From an uncultured Lachnospiraceae bacterium (GTDB lineage Bacteria > Bacillota > Clostridia > Lachnospirales > Lachnospiraceae), in NCBI GenBank assembly GCA_910584585.1, contig CAJUBP010000085.1:1248-6256 (forward strand): 5,009 nt of DNA. Reading direction: 5' to 3'. Under the pieces are notes generated by a model. The model did no database searches, had not been told where the DNA came from, and worked only from the letters and a program-made list of their open reading frames with translations. Numbering within the stretch: position 1 is the first letter of the stretch; every line of letters begins with the position of its first letter. The translations under genes and the position numbers were made by a program. Shown one piece after another: positions 1-5,009 of the stretch.

Positions 1-1
1 A

Positions 2-35
2 GGAATGCTTCCACGTTAATAGGGAATTGGTTCCC
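2..35 (-). other. Two small hairpins after the xdh stop codon, not a clear terminator
   Basis: Reading on the minus strand directly after the xdh TGA there is GGGAA-CCAA-TTCCC (35 down to 22), then GGAA-GCA-TTCC (12 down to 2). Stems are only 5 and 4 base pairs and no run of T follows either, so this does not look like an intrinsic terminator. They may be chance, or a processing or pausing structure if transcription continues into a further minus-strand gene left of the window. No start codon for such a gene is visible in the 37 bases present. Confidence 0.25.
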
Positions 36-37
36 CA

Positions 38-2602
38 TCACCTTTTTGCTTTCTTGTAATAGGTATCCTGCAGCGGCATCTGCGTCCGCAGTTTCCCGTC
101 CAGCCGGTAATAGGCATGGGCACAGGCTGCGCCGGTGGGAATCATACACAGCTCCCCACAGCCTTTGGCTCCGAAGGCCAGCGGAATTTTTCCCGGCCCC
201 TGCACCAGTTTTACTTCCAGTTCCGGCACATCGGTGGAGCGCATCAGGCCCAGGGTGCCCAGTTTGGTTTTGCAGTAGCCCTCTTCGCATTTGAATTCTT
301 CCGTTAAGGCATAGCCAAGGCCCATCACCATGCCGCCTTCAATCTGACCTTCTACGGACTGGATATTTACGGGAGTTCCCACATCATAAGCGGCAACCAC
401 TTTTTCCACTTTTCCGTTTTCATCGGGAAGCACAACCTGAACCCCGTAGCTGTAGCTTACGTGCCGCACCGGAAATTCCTTTGCGGAAGTAAGTCCGTCT
501 GTCATGGGGTGGTATTCGCCGTAGTATTCTTCGCCTTCCAGATCTGATAGTGTTTTTCCGGCATCCAGATCTTTTTTCAGTTTTTCGGCGGCCAGTCTTG
601 TGGCTTCTCCAGTTACCACTGTCTGGCGGGAAGCCGTGCTGGTACCGGAATCCGGCGTGGTCCTGGTATCGGCGTCCTCATGAACCACCAGTCCAGGGGC
701 AATGCCGGCAGCTTCGCAGAGAATGGTTTCACACATAATGGCAATTCCCTGGCCCATACATGCGGCGGAAGTCAGTACATGCACTTTTCCCTCCTGTACC
801 CGCAGCCTGCAGCGGCCGCTGTCGATGATTCCCACGCCTTTTCCGCTGTTTTTCCAGCCCAGGGCGATGCCGGCATAGGGATTGGATTCATAAATTTCTT
901 TCACTGCCTCCAGACATTCCGCCGCTCCCGTGCTCTCATCAGCAATCTGCCCGTTGGGAAGAATCTGCCCCGGCCGGATGGCATTGCGGTAACGGATTTC
1001 CCAGGGAGAAATTCCCACTTTCTCCGCCAATAAGTTCAGGTTCTGTTCCATGGCAAAATTGCTCTGGGCTGCGCCGAAGCCGCGAAATGCGCCGGAAACC
1101 ATATTATTGGTGTACACGGACATGCCCAGGATATCCACATTCTGGTAATTATAAGGGCCTGCCGCATGAGTGCACGCACGGTCTAACACAGGGCCGCCCA
1201 GAGAGGCATAGGCTCCGGTATCTGCAATAATGACTGCTTTCATTCCCGTTAAAATTCCGTTCTCATCACAGGCTGTTGTGATTTCAATTTCCATGGGGTG
1301 GCGCTTAGTATGATAGGCAAGGCTTTCCTGCCTGGTAAATTTCACCTTCACCGGTTTCTTAGTGTACCATGCCATCAATGCCGCATGGTGCTGGACGCTC
1401 ATATCTTCTTTGCCGCCGAAGCCGCCCCCTACCAGCATGGAATGGCAGTGCACTTTTTCTTTGGGTATTTTCAGCATCATTGCAATTTCCCGCTGCTCGT
1501 CGTAAACCGACTGGCTTCCAGTGTACATTAACAGGCCGTCGTCTCCTTCCGGCACTGCAACGGCGCATTCCGGCTCCATAAAAGCATGTTCCTGGTGGGG
1601 CGTTTTATATTTTTTCGTCACCACGTATTTTGCATTGGCGATGGCAGTTTTCACATCTCCGTTTACCAGCGTGGACTTGCTCATGATATTGCCGTCCTCA
1701 TGAATCAGGGGCGCGTCTCCCCGCAAAGCGTCCTGAGGGGTAGTCACAGGCTTCAGTTCCGTATAATCCACTTCCACCAGGGATGCCACTTCTTCTAAGC
1801 TTTCCTTGCGGCTGACTGCCACCAGCGCAAGACAGTCTCCCACATAACGGGTAATTCCCCCTTCCGGAATCATTACGTCCCAGTCTTTTTTCATGTGGCC
1901 GATGACATTGTCCGGCACATCCGGCTGCAGCAAAATCCGCACGCAGTCCGGGTGGGCCAGGGCTTTGCTGACATCGATTTTATTTACCCTGGCGCGGGGG
2001 TATTTCGATCGCACTGCTTTGGCGTATAGCATACCGGGAAATTCCAGATCGTCTGCGTATTTTCCGGTTCCGTTCACTTTTTTGGCAGCGTCCGGGCGGT
2101 TGAAGCGTTCATTCATGTGAAGAGTTTCCGGCTCCTTCGGAATTTCCAGAGATTCCCGGAAAAATTTTCCCGCCATCAGAATGGCTTCCTCAATCTTCTT
2201 ATAGCCGGTGCAGCGGCAGATATTTCCCCGGATTGCTTTCTTTACATCCGCAATTCCCGGATCGGGATTCACATCCAGCAATGCTTTGGCGCAGATAACC
2301 ATGCCCGGAATGCAGAATCCGCACTGCACGGCCCCTGCCGCCGCAAAACAATACTCATAAACTTCCCGCTCTCTCTGGCTTAAGCCTTCCACCGTGAGAA
2401 TAGATTTTCCGGCAAATTTCGACACTTTCTGCACGCAGGCCTTCACCGCTTTTTTGTCCACCAGCACGGTACAGGTTCCGCAGGCGCCTTCGCTGCATCC
2501 GTCTTTGGCAGAGGTAATCTTTAAATCGTCCCGCAAAAAAGACAGCAGTGTTTTGTCCTGGTCTGCGGTGACTGTTTTTCCGTTTACCTGTAACTCAAAC
2601 AT
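38..2602 (-). CDS. xdh: Selenium-dependent xanthine dehydrogenase, fused [2Fe-2S] and molybdopterin-binding protein
   Basis: Cytoplasmic molybdenum hydroxylase expected to interconvert purines such as hypoxanthine, xanthine and urate. Seen, domain by domain: a plant-type [2Fe-2S] domain with C36, C41, C44, C56; a second helical [2Fe-2S] domain with C94, C97, C129, C131; a linker near 150-165; then the molybdopterin domain to the C-terminus, with GGGFGGKE (392-399), AFRGFG (505-510), MGQG (616-619) and the catalytic-type GE at 816-817. By hand alignment to bovine xanthine oxidoreductase, E399 matches Glu802, R475 Arg880, R507 Arg912, F509 Phe914 and E817 Glu1261; the first two mark purine rather than aldehyde specificity. 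At 854 residues it fits the Se-dependent family (known for a labile selenium cofactor, not selenocysteine) and lacks the FAD domain of 1300-residue eukaryotic enzymes, so a separate FAD subunit is expected. The ATG start follows AAGGAGG (2611-2617) by 8 bases. Divergent from the regulator gene. Family assignment is strong; the exact substrate and selenium dependence are inferred. Confidence 0.93.
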   Translation of the reverse strand: MFELQVNGKTVTADQDKTLLSFLRDDLKITSAKDGCSEGACGTCTVLVDKKAVKACVQKVSKFAGKSILTVEGLSQREREVYEYCFAAAGAVQCGFCIPGMVICAKALLDVNPDPGIADVKKAIRGNICRCTGYKKIEEAILMAGKFFRESLEIPKEPETLHMNERFNRPDAAKKVNGTGKYADDLEFPGMLYAKAVRSKYPRARVNKIDVSKALAHPDCVRILLQPDVPDNVIGHMKKDWDVMIPEGGITRYVGDCLALVAVSRKESLEEVASLVEVDYTELKPVTTPQDALRGDAPLIHEDGNIMSKSTLVNGDVKTAIANAKYVVTKKYKTPHQEHAFMEPECAVAVPEGDDGLLMYTGSQSVYDEQREIAMMLKIPKEKVHCHSMLVGGGFGGKEDMSVQHHAALMAWYTKKPVKVKFTRQESLAYHTKRHPMEIEITTACDENGILTGMKAVIIADTGAYASLGGPVLDRACTHAAGPYNYQNVDILGMSVYTNNMVSGAFRGFGAAQSNFAMEQNLNLLAEKVGISPWEIRYRNAIRPGQILPNGQIADESTGAAECLEAVKEIYESNPYAGIALGWKNSGKGVGIIDSGRCRLRVQEGKVHVLTSAACMGQGIAIMCETILCEAAGIAPGLVVHEDADTRTTPDSGTSTASRQTVVTGEATRLAAEKLKKDLDAGKTLSDLEGEEYYGEYHPMTDGLTSAKEFPVRHVSYSYGVQVVLPDENGKVEKVVAAYDVGTPVNIQSVEGQIEGGMVMGLGYALTEEFKCEEGYCKTKLGTLGLMRSTDVPELEVKLVQGPGKIPLAFGAKGCGELCMIPTGAACAHAYYRLDGKLRTQMPLQDTYYKKAKR

Positions 2603-2626
2603 TTGTGGTACCTCCTTAAAAATTTT

Positions 2627-2638
2627 TTATTGCAATAA
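2627..2638. promoter_or_regulatory. Perfect palindrome TTATTGCAATAA, candidate operator
   Basis: A perfect 12-base inverted repeat with no gap, centred between 2632 and 2633, in the region between the divergent xdh and regulator genes. It lies 25-36 bases upstream of the xdh ATG, just above its Shine-Dalgarno sequence, and ends 10 bases before the -35 box of the regulator promoter. That position would let one bound dimer affect both directions. It is the best palindrome I found in this intergenic region. A role as the binding site of the adjacent YheO-type protein is inference; AT-rich palindromes of this size also arise by chance. Confidence 0.35.
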
Positions 2639-2648
2639 CTTTTTATCC

Positions 2649-2677
2649 TTGAATTTTCCTTTCCTGCGTGCGATAAT
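2649..2677 (+). promoter_or_regulatory. Sigma-A-type promoter for the PAS-HTH regulator
   Basis: TTGAAT (2649-2654) and GATAAT (2672-2677) are separated by 17 bases, and the -10 box is preceded by TG plus one base (2669-2671), an extended -10. Each hexamer is one or two mismatches from TTGACA/TATAAT. Transcription would begin near 2684, giving a leader of about 84 bases before the regulator ATG. I found no comparably good minus-strand promoter for xdh: a TATTAT at 2678-2673 has no recognisable -35 at 16-18 bases, so the xdh promoter is weak, activator-dependent, or not recognised here. Confidence 0.6.
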
Positions 2678-2755
2678 AAATTTCAGTTCTTTGGTTCTAT
2701 ATTGTGTTTTATTTTTCAAGTGACGGATGTTCATTCTGCCACCCATCACACACAG

Positions 2756-2761
2756 AAAGGA
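2756..2761 (+). promoter_or_regulatory. Ribosome-binding site that fixes the regulator start
   Basis: AAAGGA lies six bases upstream of the ATG at 2768. The frame is also open upstream to a TTG at 2702, but no purine-rich site precedes that TTG, and the extra 22 residues do not resemble the start of this family. The ATG is therefore preferred. Confidence 0.65.
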
Positions 2762-2767
2762 AATCTT

Positions 2768-3466
2768 ATGTCTTCTAATATATTAAATCAATACAAAATC
2801 CTTGTGGACTTCCTGGGAAAAGCCCTGGGACCGGATTATGAGGTGGTGCTTCACGACATTACTTCGGAACCCGGCCAGATTGCGGCCATTGCCAACAGCC
2901 ATATCAGCGACCGGCAGGTAGGCAGCCCTACCACAAATGACGCCTTACAGATGCTTGCCACCAATTCCTACAAAACCAATGATTTTCTGCACAACTATCC
3001 GGTGACCGCGGAAAACGGGCACGTTCTGCGGGCATCCACTTTATTTATCAAAGATGAGGAGGGCAGCCCCGTGGGGCTTTTGGGCATCAACTTTGACGAT
3101 TCCCGTTACCGGGAACTCTGCGGCGGGCTGCTTTCTGCCATCCATCCAAAAGATTTCTCTGCCGGAGAATGCAGGACTTCCCAGGAAATATCCGCCCAGG
3201 CAGAACCAATGCCTGCCCCGGTGCAGCCGGATTCCCTGGCGGAACATTTCTCCATGGACATTTCCGCTATCATGCAGACTGCCTTTGACAGCGTTACTTC
3301 TGCTCTGGACACACCCATCGACCGGCTGAATCAGCAGGAAAAGCGGGATATTGTGCAGAAGCTTCAGGAACGGGGGGTCTTTAAGCTAAAGGGAGGAATC
3401 GCTTTTGTGGCCAAACACCTTTCCTGCTCTCCTGCCACGGTATACCGCTATCTGGGAGATTTGTAG
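2768..3466 (+). CDS. YheO/DauR-type transcriptional regulator, PAS-like domain plus helix-turn-helix
   Basis: A 232-residue cytoplasmic DNA-binding protein, close to the usual length (about 240) of the YheO/DauR family. Seen: an N-terminal YheO-type PAS-like sensor at about 5-112, recognised from EVVLHDI (25-31), SHISDRQVG (44-52), LRASTLFIKDEEG (87-99) and PVGLLGINFD (101-110); a variable linker rich in Pro, Ala and Glu (about 130-160); and a C-terminal helix-turn-helix at about 187-231 with EKRDIVQKLQERGVF (191-205), KGG (208-210) and recognition helix SPATVYRYL (221-229). Family knowledge: Pseudomonas DauR represses D-arginine catabolism genes; the ligands of most members are unknown. Divergent from xdh with 165 bases between, and followed 12 bases later by the convergent end of the amidohydrolase gene, so control of xdh, and perhaps of the amidohydrolase and itself, is likely but inferred. 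Whether it activates or represses cannot be told from sequence. No transmembrane segment or signal peptide is present. Confidence 0.9.
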   Translation: MSSNILNQYKILVDFLGKALGPDYEVVLHDITSEPGQIAAIANSHISDRQVGSPTTNDALQMLATNSYKTNDFLHNYPVTAENGHVLRASTLFIKDEEGSPVGLLGINFDDSRYRELCGGLLSAIHPKDFSAGECRTSQEISAQAEPMPAPVQPDSLAEHFSMDISAIMQTAFDSVTSALDTPIDRLNQQEKRDIVQKLQERGVFKLKGGIAFVAKHLSCSPATVYRYLGDL

Positions 3467-3482
3467 CCGATAAAAAAGCTAC
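3463..3482. other. Short inverted repeat at the convergent gene ends
   Basis: GTAGC (3463-3467) and GCTAC (3478-3482) flank a 10-base A-rich loop and include the stop codons of both converging genes. With a 5-base-pair stem and no T-tract after the stem in either direction, it is a poor intrinsic terminator. Nothing better separates the two transcripts, so read-through into antisense RNA is possible. Confidence 0.25.
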
Positions 3483-4852
3483 TCTTTCCCGGCCATCTGG
3501 TACTTTCCGGCATATTCTTTACAGATTCTGCCGTTTTCCGCCGCCAGGCTGCCCCGCAGATAAACCCGCTCTGCCCGTCCTTTCATGCAGACGCCCTCCA
3601 GCGGGCAGTAATCTGCAGCCGACTGCTGAGCGCCGGCCGACAGGGTCCATTCTGTCTTTGGATTCCACACCACCAGATCCGCATCGCTTCCCGGGGCAAT
3701 CACGCCTTTCCTCGGATACAAATGATACAGCTTCGCCGGATATTCCGCCAAAAGGCTGCACATCTGTTCCAACGTCAGCTTTCCCTGCCCCACTCCAAAA
3801 TGATACATTAACGCCGGACGTTCTTCCGCTCCCGGCATCCCGCAGGGAGTTTTGGCAAAATCCTCTGCTCCGAATTCTTTCTGCCTCATTGTAAAACTGC
3901 AGTGGTCGGTGGCAATGGTCTGAATCTCTCCTTCTGCCAGAGCTTTCCACAATGCCTGCTGATCTTCTTTTTTCCGAAGGGGCGGGGCAATCATATATTT
4001 TCTCGCCTCCTGATCCGGCAGACAATACCGGCTTTCATCCAGCAAAAGATACTGGGGGCAGGTTTCCACATACACGGAAGTTCCCCGTTCCCTGGCCCTT
4101 CTCACCTCTTCATATCCTTCTTTGGAACTGAGATGCACAATCACCACAGGAGCATCCGCGCAGGCGGCAATTTTCAGCACGCGGCCCACCGCCTCCGCTT
4201 CCGCAAGAGCAGGGCGGGTCCAGGGATACTCTGACACATGTCTCCGGCTGCCCTGCTTTTTCAGCACTTCTTCCAGCCTGGCGTCAATGATGCCCTTATT
4301 CTCACAGTGGATTCCTGCCATTCCCTTTAACTCTTTCAGCCGGACAAGGATTTCATAAATCGTCCTGTCATCCACCGCCATTCCTTCATAAGTTGTATAC
4401 AATTTGAAAGAGCGTATCCCCCGGGCTGTCACCTGTTCCAATTCCCGGCTTACCTCCTGGTTCCAGTCAGACAGAGCCAGATGAAAGGCATAGTCGCAGC
4501 TGGACTTTCCTTCCGCCTTTTTGTGCCAGCGAGCCAGCGCATAGATAAGACTCTCGCCCCGGTTCTGAGTGGCAAAATCTACAATGCAGGTGGTTCCCCC
4601 GGAAAGCTCAGCTTTCGTCCCGGTATCAAATCCATCGGCGGTTACTGTTCCTGAGACCTCCAAATCCATGTGAGTATGGGCATCGATAAATCCCGGAAAC
4701 AGATATTTTCCTGACACGTCAATGATTTCTGCGTCTTCTGCTTTAAGGTTTGGGCCTACTGCAAGGATTTTCTCTCCTTCTGTCAGTACGTCTGACTTTT
4801 TGGTTTCTGAAGCAGAAACCACTGTGCCGTTTTGGAATAATAATTTTTTCAT
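3479..4852 (-). CDS. hyuA: Dihydropyrimidinase / D-hydantoinase family cyclic amidohydrolase
   Basis: Cytoplasmic binuclear metal hydrolase that opens cyclic amides such as hydantoins and dihydropyrimidines. Seen: the HxH motif in GFIDAHTHMD (H59, H61); the lysine expected to be carboxylated in SFKLYTTYEG (K150), with Y155 from the same loop; metal ligands H182 (GIHCEN) and H240 (VIVHLSS); and D316 in ATDHCSF. The N-terminal strand-rich segment (1-55) and the C-terminal RKGVIAPGSDADLVVWNP (381-398) are typical of the amidohydrolase superfamily. At 457 residues it is full length and close to E. coli HyuA (about 461). Start: ATG preceded by TAGGAGG (4861-4867) with an 8-base gap; stop TAG. Context with a Se-type xanthine dehydrogenase favours a purine or ureide ring-opening role like HyuA over pyrimidine breakdown, but the natural substrate is not readable from sequence. 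I see no promoter between this gene and the repeat array, so it may be transcribed from beyond the window edge. Confidence 0.92.
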   Translation of the reverse strand: MKKLLFQNGTVVSASETKKSDVLTEGEKILAVGPNLKAEDAEIIDVSGKYLFPGFIDAHTHMDLEVSGTVTADGFDTGTKAELSGGTTCIVDFATQNRGESLIYALARWHKKAEGKSSCDYAFHLALSDWNQEVSRELEQVTARGIRSFKLYTTYEGMAVDDRTIYEILVRLKELKGMAGIHCENKGIIDARLEEVLKKQGSRRHVSEYPWTRPALAEAEAVGRVLKIAACADAPVVIVHLSSKEGYEEVRRARERGTSVYVETCPQYLLLDESRYCLPDQEARKYMIAPPLRKKEDQQALWKALAEGEIQTIATDHCSFTMRQKEFGAEDFAKTPCGMPGAEERPALMYHFGVGQGKLTLEQMCSLLAEYPAKLYHLYPRKGVIAPGSDADLVVWNPKTEWTLSAGAQQSAADYCPLEGVCMKGRAERVYLRGSLAAENGRICKEYAGKYQMAGKE

Positions 4853-4860
4853 AAATGGGG

Positions 4861-4867
4861 CCTCCTA
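4861..4867 (-). promoter_or_regulatory. Strong Shine-Dalgarno of hyuA, overlapped by an upstream stop codon
   Basis: TAGGAGG on the minus strand, 8 bases before the hyuA ATG. Its first three bases (TAG, 4867-4865) are also the stop codon of a short open frame running out of the repeat array, an arrangement that would permit translational coupling if that frame is translated. Confidence 0.75.
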
Positions 4868-4951
4868 GTTGGAAATCTTTACCAGCGAATTTGGGGGAAC
4901 GCTTTCCTGGGCTTTGGATGCGGACGGAACTACCGGATTGCCCTTTCGCAT
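4865..4951 (-). other. Candidate 28-codon leader reading frame upstream of hyuA
   Basis: On the minus strand an ATG at 4951-4949 opens a 28-residue frame (begins MRKGNPVV, ends LVKISN) that stops with TAG inside the hyuA Shine-Dalgarno sequence. Most of it is encoded by the first repeat copy and the last eight or so residues by unique sequence. The frame is also open upstream of the ATG, through the second repeat copy to the window edge. There is no convincing ribosome-binding site: the nearest AGGA-containing stretch is about 12 bases from the ATG. Translation is doubtful; it could equally be non-coding leader RNA. Confidence 0.15.
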
Positions 4952-5009
4952 TGAGGGGGAACGCTTTCCTGGGCTTTGGATGCGGACGGAACTACCGGAT
5001 TGCCCTTTC
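4893..5009. repeat. Tandem direct repeat, 62-base period, at least 1.9 copies, reaching the window edge
   Basis: Bases 4893-4947 and 4955-5009 are identical over all 55 positions, separated by the 7 bases GCATTGA (4948-4954); the base before each copy differs (T at 4892, A at 4954). The second copy ends at the last base of the window, so further copies probably follow. The period is not a multiple of three, so copies are read in different frames and the array is unlikely to code for a repeat protein. Each copy contains a small GGAA-4-TTCC inverted repeat (first copy 4896-4907) and a GGGC/GCCC pair that could fold weakly. No similarity to another part of the window was seen, and the family of the repeat is not recognised. 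Confidence 0.9.

Noticed and set aside
680..1033. Plus-strand open frame of 117 codons within xdh
   Set aside because: It is antisense to a well-supported gene with clear domains; no ribosome-binding site or recognisable family, and several similar frames run along the same gene as expected from its GC content.
38..2602. Selenocysteine (in-frame UGA) in the Se-type dehydrogenase
   Set aside because: The frame has no internal UGA; this family is known for a labile selenium cofactor rather than selenocysteine.
2630..2720. Minus-strand sigma-A promoter for xdh (TTGAAA at 2719-2714; TATTAT at 2678-2673)
   Set aside because: The two boxes are not correctly spaced with each other, and neither has an acceptable partner at 16-18 bases.
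2722..2745. Minus-strand sigma-54 type promoter for xdh (a TGGCAG stretch)
   Set aside because: The -24-like element is not followed at the required spacing by a TTGC-type -12 element.
2702..2767. N-terminal extension of the regulator from a TTG codon
   Set aside because: No ribosome-binding site before the TTG and the added residues are not family-like; the ATG at 2768 has AAAGGA at good spacing.
3519..4025. Minus-strand frame of 168 codons inside hyuA
   Set aside because: Shifted frame of hyuA, with low-complexity Arg/Gly/Ser composition and no family resemblance; the hyuA frame carries all the catalytic motifs.
3902..4234. Plus-strand frame of 110 codons opposite hyuA
   Set aside because: Antisense shadow of hyuA without a ribosome-binding site or recognisable domain.
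4893..5009. Possible CRISPR array
   Set aside because: The identical part is 55 bases and the only variable part 7 bases, far from the 24-37-base repeat and similar-length unique spacer pattern; no cas gene is visible.

Overview
The window looks like a piece of a moderately GC-rich, anaerobic gut-type Clostridia genome, most likely Lachnospiraceae. This is inferred from strong AAGGAGG/TAGGAGG ribosome-binding sites, a sigma-A-type promoter in an AT-rich intergenic region, and the protein families present. Nothing in the sequence fixes a species. It carries three complete protein genes and one repeat array at its right edge.

Layout, left to right: (1) 38-2602, minus strand: an 854-residue molybdenum hydroxylase of the selenium-dependent xanthine dehydrogenase type, with the two [2Fe-2S] domains fused to the molybdopterin domain and no FAD domain. 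(2) 2603-2767: a 165-base divergent intergenic region with a good plus-strand promoter (TTGAAT-17-GATAAT, extended -10) and a perfect 12-base palindrome, TTATTGCAATAA. (3) 2768-3466, plus strand: a 232-residue YheO/DauR-type regulator (PAS-like sensor plus helix-turn-helix). (4) 3479-4852, minus strand: a 457-residue dihydropyrimidinase/hydantoinase with all metal ligands intact. It is convergent with the regulator across only 12 bases. (5) 4893-5009: 1.9 copies of a 62-base tandem repeat whose second copy ends exactly at the last base, which suggests an assembly break inside a longer array.

How the genes fit together: a Se-dependent xanthine dehydrogenase next to an HyuA-type cyclic amidohydrolase is the kind of neighbourhood known from the E. 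coli xdh/yge/ygf/hyuA/ssnA region and from anaerobic purine (xanthine, uric acid) breakdown clusters of gut bacteria. Inferred roles: the dehydrogenase interconverts hydroxylated purines, the amidohydrolase opens a ureide or cyclic-amide ring, and the PAS-HTH protein senses a pathway metabolite and controls at least the divergent xdh gene. The FAD subunit, the Mo/Se maturation proteins and the other usual pathway enzymes are not in the window and would have to lie outside it.

Nothing here is a wholly new system. The parts most worth a second look are the repeat array immediately upstream of the hydantoinase gene, a tiny reading frame whose stop codon overlaps that gene's Shine-Dalgarno sequence, the palindrome between the divergent genes, and the active-site residues of the dehydrogenase.
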